From assembly GCA_959607715.1 (NCBI GenBank), contig CAUHNN010000010.1:17797-81796 (forward strand): a stretch of 64,000 nucleotides of DNA. The letters run 5' to 3'. Within the stretch, counting starts at the first letter, position 1; the number at the start of each line of letters is the position of its first letter. Position numbers and translations under genes: made by a program. This document shows positions 24,907-33,045 of the stretch, one piece after another. The stretch is from an uncultured Eggerthella sp. (lineage in GTDB: Bacteria > Actinomycetota > Coriobacteriia > Coriobacteriales > Eggerthellaceae). A model generated the notes under the pieces. It saw only the letters and a list, made by a program, of their open reading frames with translations, made no database searches and was not told the origin of the DNA.

Positions 24907-25830
24907 ATGGCGCTCGATGGATGGGACTGGTTCATCAAACTGGCCGAAAACGAGAATTTCCGCAAAGCAGCGGAACGAATGCAGATATCCCAGCAGACGC
25001 TGAGCGCGCGCCTCGTTTCCCTTGAGAAGAGCCTCGGGGCCAAGCTCGTCGTGCGCGGTACCCCGCTTTCCCTCACCCCCGCAGGCAAGGTGTTCCTTAT
25101 GTATGCGCGCGAGCAGCGCCAGGCGCGCCTCGATATGGAGCGCGAGATCGGCGAGGTCACCGGGGGCGGCGGCGAACTCAAAGTCGGCATTTCCCACATG
25201 CGGGGCCGCTACCTCATGCCGCGTGCCGTGAGCGCTATGTCGCAGCGCCTTCCGGGGGTGAGCGTCCATTTGTCGGAAGGGACGAACCGCACGCTTCTGC
25301 GCATGGCCGAACAGGGTGAAGTCGACGTGGTCATCGCCCGCTTCAGCAGCGCCCATCCCGGCGTCGAGGTGACGCCTCTGTACCGCGAGCGCGTCGTGCT
25401 CGCCTTGCGCGCCGATCTGCTCGAGGAGACGCTGGGGCTTCCCGTCGATCAGGCCCTCGAGAAGGTGAGGGCAGAGGGTCTATCTTGCTTGGCTTCCTGC
25501 CCCTTCGTCCTAGGCTCGGTCGACGACATCGCCGGGCGCGTGGCGTATTCCGAGCTGCGCAACGCCGGCATCAAGCCGCGTGTCGTCGCATCGAGCGAGA
25601 ACCTGCCGACCCTCGTGGCCATGAGCGCCGCCGGGCTCGGCGCCGTGTTCTGCCCGACGAGCATGCTCAACATGGCCGGTGGAGCATCTGGCCTGGTGAG
25701 CATCGCCTTGTCCGAGCAGGCGATGTGCACCATCAGCCTCGGCATTCCCATGCGAGCCGCGCGTTGGGAAGCGGTCGCGACGTTTGCCGACGTGATGAAG
25801 GACATCGCACGCGAAGAAGAGGGGAAGTAG
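24907..25830 (+). CDS. LysR family transcriptional regulator
   Basis: 307 residues. The N-terminal helix-turn-helix reads ENFRKAAERMQISQQTLSARLVSLEKSLGAKL, and the periplasmic-binding-like effector domain spans about 90-290. The ATG at 24907 has AAAGGGAA upstream. The gene is divergent from the TRAP transporter, so it probably senses the transported solute or a product. Its stop is two bases before the next gene. Confidence 0.9.
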   Translation: MALDGWDWFIKLAENENFRKAAERMQISQQTLSARLVSLEKSLGAKLVVRGTPLSLTPAGKVFLMYAREQRQARLDMEREIGEVTGGGGELKVGISHMRGRYLMPRAVSAMSQRLPGVSVHLSEGTNRTLLRMAEQGEVDVVIARFSSAHPGVEVTPLYRERVVLALRADLLEETLGLPVDQALEKVRAEGLSCLASCPFVLGSVDDIAGRVAYSELRNAGIKPRVVASSENLPTLVAMSAAGLGAVFCPTSMLNMAGGASGLVSIALSEQAMCTISLGIPMRAARWEAVATFADVMKDIAREEEGK

Positions 25831-25832
25831 CC

Positions 25833-26864
25833 ATGGGGCAGTCATTTCAGGAAAGCGCCTTTCTCATGCCGTCCGTCTTTTCGGGTAGGCCGCGCATCGA
25901 GGAAGTGGCGCCGGAGGTCTTTCGCATCGATATGTGCGTGCCCGAAGCGCTCGGCGCCACCAATTCGTATCTGTTCAGGGCCGATGGCGTAGACGATTCC
26001 GGGCGCTCGCTCATCGTCGATGTGGGGACGAGTCAGCCTGAGACGAAGCGCTTGTTCGATTGCTCGCTTTCGGATCTGGGCGTTGCGTGGGAAGACGTCG
26101 ATGTGTTCATCACCCATTTTCATTGGGATCACTGCGCGGGCCTGTCCCGCATCTCCCGCCAGGGCATGACGGTGTACGGCGGGCTCGACTCCTTCGCCGA
26201 TCGGCGCGTGCCGATCATGGGGGGCCGTGCGATTGCGAAGATCGAGCGGCAGGTGAGCGCCGCTCATGGGATCGTCGACGATTTCGACGAGCGCTATTGG
26301 GAGCCGATGCGCGATAAGGGGTGGGGCGACGTTCCCTTGACCCGCTTGCATGAAGGCGACGAACTCGTCGTGGGTCGCTATCGCCTCGAGGTCCTGGAAA
26401 CCCCCGGCCATGACATGAACCATCTCTGCTTGATCGATCGCCGGACGGGGCTGTTCGTCGGGGGCGATCAGGTGATGCAGGATCTCTATCCGTCGGTCCT
26501 TCTCGAATCAGACGTTGATCAGGTCGCTTACTACTTCGAAACCATGGAGCGGCTTTCCCGCCTGAAGTCCGATCTGGTCCTGTGCGGCCACGGAAGGGAA
26601 TGCACCGACCTTTCAGCTCGTTGCGCGCAGATCGTTTCCCACCTCGAGCGTCAGCTCGATGATTTCTTGGAATTGTGCGGCAATGGCTGCACGGATCCCG
26701 GCGAACTGGCGTATCTGTCGACGCATCGGCCGCGTCGTACTCCCTGGGAGGAGCGTAGCGTGTTCGGGCGTTGCGCTCTGCTCGGTCAGACCATGGCGTT
26801 CCTCAAGCATTTCGTCGTCACCGGGGATCTGCCCGACGTCTATGAGCTTACCTTGTTGAAGTGA
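25833..26864 (+). CDS. Metallo-beta-lactamase fold hydrolase
   Basis: 343 residues. Metal ligands appear in HFHWDH (H95, H97, D99, H100), ETPGHDMNHLC and VLCGHGRE. The C-terminal 60 residues form a helical extension ending in an HTH-like SVFGRCALLGQTMAFLKH segment seen in some thiolesterase-like members. It is translated directly after lysR and so shares its transcript. The substrate may belong to the pathway fed by the divergent transporter. Confidence 0.85.
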   Translation: MGQSFQESAFLMPSVFSGRPRIEEVAPEVFRIDMCVPEALGATNSYLFRADGVDDSGRSLIVDVGTSQPETKRLFDCSLSDLGVAWEDVDVFITHFHWDHCAGLSRISRQGMTVYGGLDSFADRRVPIMGGRAIAKIERQVSAAHGIVDDFDERYWEPMRDKGWGDVPLTRLHEGDELVVGRYRLEVLETPGHDMNHLCLIDRRTGLFVGGDQVMQDLYPSVLLESDVDQVAYYFETMERLSRLKSDLVLCGHGRECTDLSARCAQIVSHLERQLDDFLELCGNGCTDPGELAYLSTHRPRRTPWEERSVFGRCALLGQTMAFLKHFVVTGDLPDVYELTLLK

Positions 26865-26976
26865 GGGCCGTTGCGCCGCTGCTGAAGCCCACGACGCCGA
26901 TCACCCAATCGATCTGCCGATTCGCTTGCATGCTCCTAGACTCGAGGTAGGGAGAATGAGTAAAGGAGGTTGGATC

Positions 26977-27468
26977 ATGAAAAGCCTCGTAGCCTACTTC
27001 TCATGGTCGGGCGCCACGCGTGGCTTGGCGCAGGACATCGCTCGCAAGACGGGATCCGATCTGTTCGAGATCGCCCCATCATCCGAGTATTCGCGCGACT
27101 ACAACAGCGTCATGGAAGAATCCGAACGTGAGGTGAAGAATCACGTTCTGCGCCCCATCGACGATTCCGCGCTCGACTTCAGCGCTTACGACATCATTTA
27201 CGTGGGGACTCCTGTATGGTGGGGGACGATGGCTCCGCCGATCGCTTCGTTTCTTGACGAGCACGAATGGGTCGGCAAGGTGGTGATGCCCTTCTGCACC
27301 CATGGCGGCGGCGGAAAGACCTTCACCGAGAAAGACATGAAGAAGCTGTTCGGGGGAGCCGATGTTCGACCGATGTTCGTCTCTCGCTCGCGCGATCATC
27401 GCGCCGACGAAGCGAAGCTCGACGCCTGGTTGATCAAGAACGGTTGCGCAGCAGCCGTAAGCGCCTAG
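26977..27468 (+). CDS. Flavodoxin family protein
   Basis: 163 residues. The FMN phosphate loop is YFSWSGATRGLAQDI at 7-21. YVGTPVWWGTMAPPI supplies the flavin-stacking Trp residues, and the C-terminal CTHGGGGK loop is typical of flavodoxin_4 proteins. It probably carries electrons at low potential or acts as an NAD(P)H:flavin reductase partner. AAAGGAGG six bases before the ATG fixes the start. Confidence 0.88.
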   Translation: MKSLVAYFSWSGATRGLAQDIARKTGSDLFEIAPSSEYSRDYNSVMEESEREVKNHVLRPIDDSALDFSAYDIIYVGTPVWWGTMAPPIASFLDEHEWVGKVVMPFCTHGGGGKTFTEKDMKKLFGGADVRPMFVSRSRDHRADEAKLDAWLIKNGCAAAVSA

Positions 27469-27474
27469 ATGAAG

Positions 27475-27504
27475 AGAAGGAGCCCCATCGGTGGGGTTCC
27501 TTCT
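27475..27504. terminator. Hairpin between flavodoxin and USP genes
   Basis: AGAAGGA-x-CCCCA pairs with TGGGG-x-TCCTTCT (27475-27487 with 27492-27504), with a TCGG tetraloop, between convergent genes. Confidence 0.75.
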
Positions 27505-27508
27505 GGTT

Positions 27509-28198
27509 CTATTTGACGATCAGCACCGGGCAACTTGTGTGCTCGGCCACCTCGCGGCTCACGCTTCCAAGCAGTTTTTCCTTCAGCCCGCTCAGGCCGC
27601 GCGATCCGATGACAACGAGGTTCGCATCGGATCGGTTGGCGGCGTTGACGATGGTCGTCGCCGGGTCGCCTCCTCGCACCGTTTCGATCGCGCGGACATC
27701 GGCCTTCTCGAGGATGGCTCTCGCCGCTGCGGTTGCCTTGGATGCCTTTTCCTTGTCGGCGTTCGACGAGGTTTTCATCACCGAGATCACCTCCACGTGC
27801 TCGGAACGGGAAAGGTCCATGGTGCTCGTTGCGAAGGAAACCGCGTCAAGCGATGGGCGCGAGCCGTCGGTGGCGATGATCACGGTCTCGACCGACGGAG
27901 TGAAGTCGCTTTCGATGCTCTTCTCCAGGCGCTGGGCGTCAAGGCGGCGGTTGCGGAAGTAGACGGCCCAGTTGGCCGCCAAGAAGACCAGGTTTATCAG
28001 GTAGACGATGAGGACCCAGTTGATGGTGTCGGAGCAGATCTTCGCCGCGATGCCGGCAAGGTATCCCGCAGTGATCAGCAGGATGAATTGCCAGCTGGTG
28101 CCCGCCGCAGTGCCCGCCTTGAAGTTCTTGTATGCGTTAAGCGGCCACGACAGGCCAAAGCAGGTGAGCATGGCCGCTTCGAGAATCTGTCCGATCAT
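27509..28198 (-). CDS. PQ-loop-like membrane domain fused to a universal stress protein
   Basis: 229 residues in two parts. Residues 1-85 form three membrane segments with FGLSWPLNAYKNFKAGTAAGTS, the pattern of small PQ-loop/SemiSWEET-like proteins. Residues 104-229 are a UspA domain with the nucleotide loop G198-x2-G201-x9-G211-S. Usp proteins bind ATP and respond to stress. The fusion would tie an ATP sensor to the membrane. The start ATG at 28198 follows AGAGGAA. The two domains are read with high confidence, their joint function is not. Confidence 0.82.
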   Translation of the reverse strand: MIGQILEAAMLTCFGLSWPLNAYKNFKAGTAAGTSWQFILLITAGYLAGIAAKICSDTINWVLIVYLINLVFLAANWAVYFRNRRLDAQRLEKSIESDFTPSVETVIIATDGSRPSLDAVSFATSTMDLSRSEHVEVISVMKTSSNADKEKASKATAAARAILEKADVRAIETVRGGDPATTIVNAANRSDANLVVIGSRGLSGLKEKLLGSVSREVAEHTSCPVLIVK

Positions 28199-28455
28199 GG
28201 GTTCCTCTTCGCTTTCATCGATCGACGTTCGCCGCGCTTCTTCGGGTCGGCGCGGCACTGTTCATTCAGCAATCGATCATAGCCCTTCTCGTGACGCGTG
28301 TCCTAACGGTTTTGGGAAATCGATAGCGCGTCCACTTCGCATGCGGGTCGCTCCTCGCGGCATTCGGACGTTTTGCCCAAGCGCAGAAGCGGCCGGGAGG
28401 ATGGTGCGGTATCGTGTGAAGCTATGGAAAAACGTCTCGGGAAAGGGATCGAACG

Positions 28456-29316
28456 ATGAACAACGAATGCATGTCATCTGTCGATGAGCTGAAGCGCTCC
28501 ATCGTCCAGGCGGTAGGCGATGTGCGCGAGAGCAAGCCCCTCGTGGGCTCCCTGACCAATGCCGTCACGATGGATTTCGTCGCAAACGCCCAGTTGGCGA
28601 TCGGGGCATCTGCGGCGATGGTGTACCTTGCCGACGAGGCCGAGTGCCTTGTCGCCGCAGGGAGCTCGTTCTACGTGAACATGGGTACGTTGCTGCCGTT
28701 GCACGCCGAATCGATCGTCGCCGCCGGCCGTGCTTCCCATGAGGCGGGAAAGCCCTGGGTCCTCGATCCGGTCGGTATCGGCATCGGCACGCTTCGCACC
28801 TCGATTCTCGCCGAGCTCAAGCGCTTCAGGCCTACGATCGTGCGAGCCAACGCCTCGGAGGTCATCGCCCTTGCCGATCTCTGGGGGCTCGAATCCGTTC
28901 CCGATGCCCTGTCGCGTCCGCGCGGGGTGGATTCCACCGACGACGTCTCGGTGGCTGCGGCTTCTGCCGTCGCGATAGCTCGCTGGACGGGCGGCGCCGT
29001 CGCCGTTTCGGGGCGCGACGACCTCGTCACCGACGGTTCGGCGATCGTCACGCTTTCCGGCGGCAGTCCCCTCATGGAGAAGGTGACGGGCTTCGGCTGC
29101 TCGTTGGGCGGTGTCGCCGCGTCGTACGCCGCTATCGCCGATCCGTTCGTCGCCGCTCTCGCCGCTTCGGCGCACTACGACGTCGCCGGCGTTCGTGCCG
29201 AGCAGGGTGCTTCGGCTCCGGCTTCGTTCAAGGTCGCTTTCATCGACGAGCTGTACCGCCTCTCCGCCGACGAGATCGCCGCCTGCCCGCTTTCCCTCGA
29301 AAGGACGATTCGATGA
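28456..29316 (+). CDS. thiM: Hydroxyethylthiazole kinase
   Basis: 286 residues. ThiM phosphorylates the thiazole alcohol in thiamine salvage. Ribokinase-like family marks are SLTNAVTMDFVANAQLAIGASAAM, the VLDPVGIGIGTLRT loop and GFGCSLGG, where the family usually has G-x-G-C-x-L-x-A. The ATG at 28456 is preceded by AAAGGGATC. First gene of a three-gene thiamine operon. No TPP riboswitch is recognisable in the 197 bases upstream. Confidence 0.92.
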   Translation: MNNECMSSVDELKRSIVQAVGDVRESKPLVGSLTNAVTMDFVANAQLAIGASAAMVYLADEAECLVAAGSSFYVNMGTLLPLHAESIVAAGRASHEAGKPWVLDPVGIGIGTLRTSILAELKRFRPTIVRANASEVIALADLWGLESVPDALSRPRGVDSTDDVSVAAASAVAIARWTGGAVAVSGRDDLVTDGSAIVTLSGGSPLMEKVTGFGCSLGGVAASYAAIADPFVAALAASAHYDVAGVRAEQGASAPASFKVAFIDELYRLSADEIAACPLSLERTIR

Positions 29317-29633
29317 ATACGCTCGTTGCCGTTGCCATCGCCCCTTTCGGCGAAGGCGAGGAGCTTTCCGCACACGTTGCCGAAGTCGTCCGCGTCATAC
29401 GTGAGTCGGGTCTGCCCAGCAAGACCTATTCGATGTTCACGGAAATCGAAGGGGAGTGGGACGAGGTCATGAAAGTCGTCAAAGATGCCACGTTCGTCTT
29501 GGCTGAGCGGGGTATTCGGACAGAGGTGGTGTTGAAGGCCGATATCCGTCCCGGCTACACCGACACGATGAATCGCAAGGTGGCGCGTCTGGACGAGGCC
29601 CTTGAGAAGCAGGAGGGAAATGAGCATGCGTGA
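29313..29633 (+). CDS. MTH1187-type thiamine-binding protein (DUF77)
   Basis: 106 residues of the YkoF/MTH1187 ferredoxin-like family. The opening VAVAIAPFGEGEELSAHVAEVV and SMFTEIEGEWDEVM match. Members bind thiamine or its hydroxymethylpyrimidine part in the cytosol. The gene overlaps thiM (ATGA) and thiE, which fits thiamine salvage. Confidence 0.87.
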   Translation: MNTLVAVAIAPFGEGEELSAHVAEVVRVIRESGLPSKTYSMFTEIEGEWDEVMKVVKDATFVLAERGIRTEVVLKADIRPGYTDTMNRKVARLDEALEKQEGNEHA

Positions 29634-30309
29634 AAAACTCGACATTTCCGCGTATCTGGTCCTTGGACCGGAGAACACGCTCGGTCGTTCGGTTTCGTCG
29701 GTGATCGGCGATGCGCTCGATGCGGGGTTCACCTGCATCCAGATCCGCTCGAAGGAATGCTCGGCCCGCGAGCTGATGGAACTTCTTTCGCAGGCTGCCG
29801 ATACGATCGCCTCGCGCGGCAAATCCGATTCCGTCGCGCTGCTCGTCGACGATCGCCTCGATGTGGCGTATGCCTGTCGCCGTGCCGGCGTCAAGGTCGA
29901 TGGGGTGCATGTGGGTCAGAGCGACGTTCCGGTCGAGGCGTGTCGCGCATTGCTCGGGCCTGACGCCATCGTCGGGTTGTCGGCCCGTGCTTCCGAGATG
30001 CTTGAATACGTGAAGACGGCCGACGTGAGCGGCGTCGACTACTTCGGCGTCGGTCCGCTCCATGAAACGCAGACGAAGCCCGACTGCGGCGTGGACGACG
30101 AGGGGAACCTGATCGTCAAGACGCTTGACGACATCGCGGATCTTCATCGGGTGAGCCCGGTTCCGATCGTCGTCGGCGGCGGGGTAAAAGCTGGTGATCT
30201 ACCTGCACTCAAGAAGACGGGAGCGGAAGGCTTCTTCGTTGTATCGGCTGTCTGCTCGGCCCCCGATCCTGGTACTGCGGCGCGGGAGCTTGTTTCCGCC
30301 TGGAGCTAA
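29626..30309 (+). CDS. thiE: Thiamine-phosphate synthase
   Basis: 227 residues. ThiE joins hydroxymethylpyrimidine diphosphate and thiazole phosphate. TIM-barrel motifs are IQIRSKECSARE, LLVDDRLDVA, GVHVGQSDVP and DYFGVGPLHETQTKPD, with the product-binding GGGV near residue 185. ATG 29626 has AGGAGGG with an 8-base spacer; ATG 29620 would be only two bases away. A strong terminator follows. Confidence 0.93.
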   Translation: MREKLDISAYLVLGPENTLGRSVSSVIGDALDAGFTCIQIRSKECSARELMELLSQAADTIASRGKSDSVALLVDDRLDVAYACRRAGVKVDGVHVGQSDVPVEACRALLGPDAIVGLSARASEMLEYVKTADVSGVDYFGVGPLHETQTKPDCGVDDEGNLIVKTLDDIADLHRVSPVPIVVGGGVKAGDLPALKKTGAEGFFVVSAVCSAPDPGTAARELVSAWS

Positions 30310-30327
30310 ATGAACGGTATTCCGTCC

Positions 30328-30365
30328 ATGCCCTGCTCGCCGAAAGCGAGCAGGGCATTATTTTT
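30328..30365 (+). terminator. Terminator of the thiamine operon
   Basis: A perfect 13-bp stem (30328-30340 with 30346-30358), a CGAAA loop and a T run. It overlaps the last codons of the opposing TetR gene. Confidence 0.9.
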
Positions 30366-30939
30366 CTTCGGGGAGGTACAAGGCGCGTTCGAGCAGCACG
30401 AAAAGGGTGGGGTCGATTTCCTCGTTGCGCATACAGGCGAGAAGCGATTCCCAGGTGAAGCGGCAGACGCCCTCGACGGTCAGAGGGCCGTTTTCCTGGA
30501 AGAGCCGCGGGTCGATGCGCGGATCGCGCAGGAGGATGTGGGCAAGGCCGTTTTGGATGTGCTTGAAGTAGCGCTCTTCCTTGCGAAGGCCGGCGTCGAT
30601 GCTTTTTTTATCGAGCGCGGCGAGTTGGACGAGCCACGTTTCTTGGAAGTCGGTAACGGCTTCGTGGAGTTCGTTGGAAAGGCGCCGGCAAAAATCGACG
30701 AAGCCCTCTCCGTCGAGGGCGATCATCGCTTTGGCGGGTATCGCGTCATGCCAATAGAGCGCGACGACTTCGGAAACCAGGTCGGCTTTGGTGGGGAAGT
30801 AGTTGTACAGTGACCCGACGGAAACTCCGCAGGCGTTCGCGACGCTGCGCATGTTCACGTGTTCGAGCCCCTCATCGCAGGCCAGGGAGAAGGCTGCGTC
30901 GAGGATGTGCTGCTTGTCTATGATGGCTTTGTTTCCCAT
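30358..30939 (-). CDS. TetR/AcrR family repressor
   Basis: 193 residues. The helix-turn-helix reads VNMRSVANACGVSVGSLYNYFPTKADL (about 28-54), and the remaining helices form a typical ligand domain. It faces hsmA across two TGAACA-x-TGTTCA palindromes, so it most likely represses both itself and hsmA. The same palindrome lies before a DUF2871 gene at 57.7 kb. The inducing ligand is unknown. Confidence 0.9.
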   Translation of the reverse strand: MGNKAIIDKQHILDAAFSLACDEGLEHVNMRSVANACGVSVGSLYNYFPTKADLVSEVVALYWHDAIPAKAMIALDGEGFVDFCRRLSNELHEAVTDFQETWLVQLAALDKKSIDAGLRKEERYFKHIQNGLAHILLRDPRIDPRLFQENGPLTVEGVCRFTWESLLACMRNEEIDPTLFVLLERALYLPEEK

Positions 30940-31044
30940 TGGTCTACCTTGCTCGATGTGGGCAGTCTGAATTCTAACGCATGAATTGTGAACGATTCTT
31001 GTGCCTCGGCATTCCCCTTGCGTATTCGATTCTTCTCGTTAAAA

Positions 31045-31074
31045 TGAACATTGTTCAATAATGAACAATGTTCA
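31045..31074. promoter_or_regulatory. Twin TetR operators TGAACA-W-TGTTCA
   Basis: TGAACATTGTTCA at 31045-31057 and TGAACAATGTTCA at 31062-31074 are perfect 6-bp dyads with centres 17 bases apart, between the divergent tetR and hsmA genes. Their sequence matches a third copy at 57712. Two adjacent sites suggest cooperative repression. Confidence 0.8.
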
Positions 31075-31109
31075 ATATTGATACAAGAAACCAAAGGGAG
31101 TGGGATCTT

Positions 31110-31595
31110 ATGAGTATGGAATTGATCGCGGCGGTCGTGGCCATCACGTCGGCATTGGCCTTCTATACCATCGGCGTATTCTCCGAGCGTAAACTCGGTT
31201 ACCTGAAGCGTTCGCATCTCGTGTTCTTCTGGCTCGGTTTGGTGTGCGACACCACTGGCACGATGATCATGTCGAACATCGCGCAGGCTTCGGGCGGATC
31301 GGGCATGGGGATCCATGCGGTGACGGGAATGCTGGCCATCGTTTTGATGCTGATCCATGCTACGTGGGCGACGGGCGTCTACCTGAAGGGCAGCGATCGC
31401 ATGCGCACCTTCTTCCATCGTTTCAGCAGCATCGTGTGGCTCGTTTGGCTGGTCCCTTACATCATCGGAATGCTCGTGGGAATCCCGGCTATACACCTTC
31501 TTCCCGTGTGCGCCATCGGCACGAGCGTGATCGTGGTGACGCTGTTCGCTATCTTCATGTTGCGCACGCCTCGTTCGAAGAAGCATCAACACTAA
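31110..31595 (+). CDS. HsmA family four-helix membrane protein
   Basis: 161 residues with four membrane segments (about 5-25, 37-58, 70-95, 110-145) and the family traits HLVFFWLGLVCDTTGTMIMS and HAVTGMLAIVLMLIHATWAT with conserved His. The family (TIGR03987) is often found beside TetR genes; its biochemical role is not known. The ATG at 31110 follows AAAGGGAG. Control by the adjacent TetR protein is inferred from the operators. Confidence 0.85.
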   Translation: MSMELIAAVVAITSALAFYTIGVFSERKLGYLKRSHLVFFWLGLVCDTTGTMIMSNIAQASGGSGMGIHAVTGMLAIVLMLIHATWATGVYLKGSDRMRTFFHRFSSIVWLVWLVPYIIGMLVGIPAIHLLPVCAIGTSVIVVTLFAIFMLRTPRSKKHQH

Positions 31596-31638
31596 GGATT
31601 GGACGGGCCCCATGGGGAAGAGGGGCCTTCCTTCTCGG

Positions 31639-31676
31639 AGCGCAGACCGCCAAGCTCGGTCTGCGCTTTTCTTTTT
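31639..31676 (+). terminator. Terminator after hsmA
   Basis: An 11-bp stem (31639-31649 with 31657-31667) with a 7-base loop and TTTTCTTTTT. Confidence 0.9.
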
Positions 31677-31776
31677 CCCGTAGCCTCTCGCCGCAGGGGG
31701 AAAAGACGGGGCTTCATGCGGCGTCATCGAGTACAATCGACGCAACTTGCCTACGTTCATGAAGGGGAGGTTCGTC

Positions 31777-32184
31777 ATGAAGGGGAATCTAAAGCAGCGA
31801 ATCTGGGGGGCTGTCGGTTTGATCTGCTTTGCCCTAGGCGCCTTCGGCGCGTTCGTGCCCCTGTTTCCCACCACCCCGTTTCTCCTGTTGGCGAGCTTCT
31901 GTTTCGTGCGCAGCTCGCCTCGGCTCAACGAATGGTTCGAGGGGACAGAGCTGTATCGGCGTTTCTTCGCGAACTATATTTCCCGTCGCGCCATGACCGT
32001 AGCCGAAAAGGCGAAGATCATCCTCCCCGTTACCGTGCTCCTTGCGATCTCCTTTGCGGTGATGGGCGACGTGCCCGTTGGCAGGGCCGTGGTCACCATT
32101 GTGTGGGTTGCGCATCTCGTGTACTTCGGGGCCGTGGTCAAGACGGCTCGCTCTGAAGGAGAGCCTTCTCGCCGCGTTCGTTAG
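31777..32184 (+). CDS. YbaN family membrane protein (DUF454)
   Basis: 135 residues. The family opening GAVGLICFALGAFGAFVPLFPTTPFLLLASFCF, then RSSPRLNEWF and the cytosolic KAKI turn, precede two more membrane segments. Function unknown across the family. ATG 31777 follows GGGGAGG; an ATG ten codons upstream lacks a ribosome site. Confidence 0.85.
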   Translation: MKGNLKQRIWGAVGLICFALGAFGAFVPLFPTTPFLLLASFCFVRSSPRLNEWFEGTELYRRFFANYISRRAMTVAEKAKIILPVTVLLAISFAVMGDVPVGRAVVTIVWVAHLVYFGAVVKTARSEGEPSRRVR

Positions 32185-32201
32185 CGCGTGGCGCCGTTCC
32201 C

Positions 32202-32984
32202 TCAGTACAGATCCACTCGTCGGTGGGAAAGAGCGGGCATGGCGGTGCGCGTTTTCGCCACGAGGCTGCTATCGATCGAGGCCACGGCCAGCCCGTTGCC
32301 GTGGATGCTCGGCTTCACCTCGCGTCCGAGGGGATCGAAGACGCAGCACGACCCGACGCAGCCTTCGTCGGGTCGACTCAATCCAGCGACGTACATGCCG
32401 TTTTCGATGGCGCGCGCCTTCAATAGCGCGATCCACTGATCTTGTTTGCAGGGGCCGTCGACCCAGGCGGCGGGGAAGACCATCATCTCCGCCCCGTCGA
32501 GCGCGGCTGCTCGCGCCACTTCGGGGAATCGCAGGTCGTAGCAGATTCCCATGCCCAGCGTGCAGAAGGGCGTGGCAATGGGGGAGAAGAGGCGATCGCC
32601 TGCCTGCATGCGCGATGATTCCCTAATCGCCCCGGCGTCGAAAAGATGCGTTTTGCGGTAGGTGCCGCGGATGGTTCCCGCTTCGTCGATGATGGCGGCC
32701 GTGTTGTAGGGCGGTCCTTCTGGTGCCCGCTCGTTCATCGTGACGATAAGCCAGATGGCATGGTGCTGCGCGATTGCGCGCATGGCCGCCATGAACGGTC
32801 CCTCGAGTGTTTCCGCCGCGTCGGCGAAGTGGGTTGGCTCGAGGAGCAGCGAGGTCATGAGCCCTTCGGGGAAGATGAGGACGTCGACGCCGAGCGCGGC
32901 GGCGCGTCGTGCGGTTGCGTCGACGAGTGCGACGGTGTCTCCGTCGTTAGGGCGCGGTTGCGATGCGAGGCCGAGACGGAACAT
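32202..32984 (-). CDS. Carbon-nitrogen hydrolase (nitrilase family)
   Basis: 260 residues. The Glu-Lys-Cys triad is visible as FPEGL (E40), YRKTHLFD (K) and GICYDLRFPE (C). The layout fits omega-amidase/NIT2-like members that hydrolyse 2-oxoacid amides or deaminated glutathione. It sits 61 bases downstream of the cation efflux gene on the same strand. Exact substrate not assignable. Confidence 0.88.
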   Translation of the reverse strand: MFRLGLASQPRPNDGDTVALVDATARRAAALGVDVLIFPEGLMTSLLLEPTHFADAAETLEGPFMAAMRAIAQHHAIWLIVTMNERAPEGPPYNTAAIIDEAGTIRGTYRKTHLFDAGAIRESSRMQAGDRLFSPIATPFCTLGMGICYDLRFPEVARAAALDGAEMMVFPAAWVDGPCKQDQWIALLKARAIENGMYVAGLSRPDEGCVGSCCVFDPLGREVKPSIHGNGLAVASIDSSLVAKTRTAMPALSHRRVDLY

Positions 32985-33045
32985 GGGCGGTCCTTTCTTC
33001 TCGAAGGGGGGGCGGAGGAACGGGCAAACGTGAGGCGGCGTTGCT

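Noticed and set aside
28259..28455. TPP riboswitch before thiM
   Set aside because: The conserved CTGAGA and ACCTGAT-type blocks are absent, so no riboswitch is called despite the thiamine genes.
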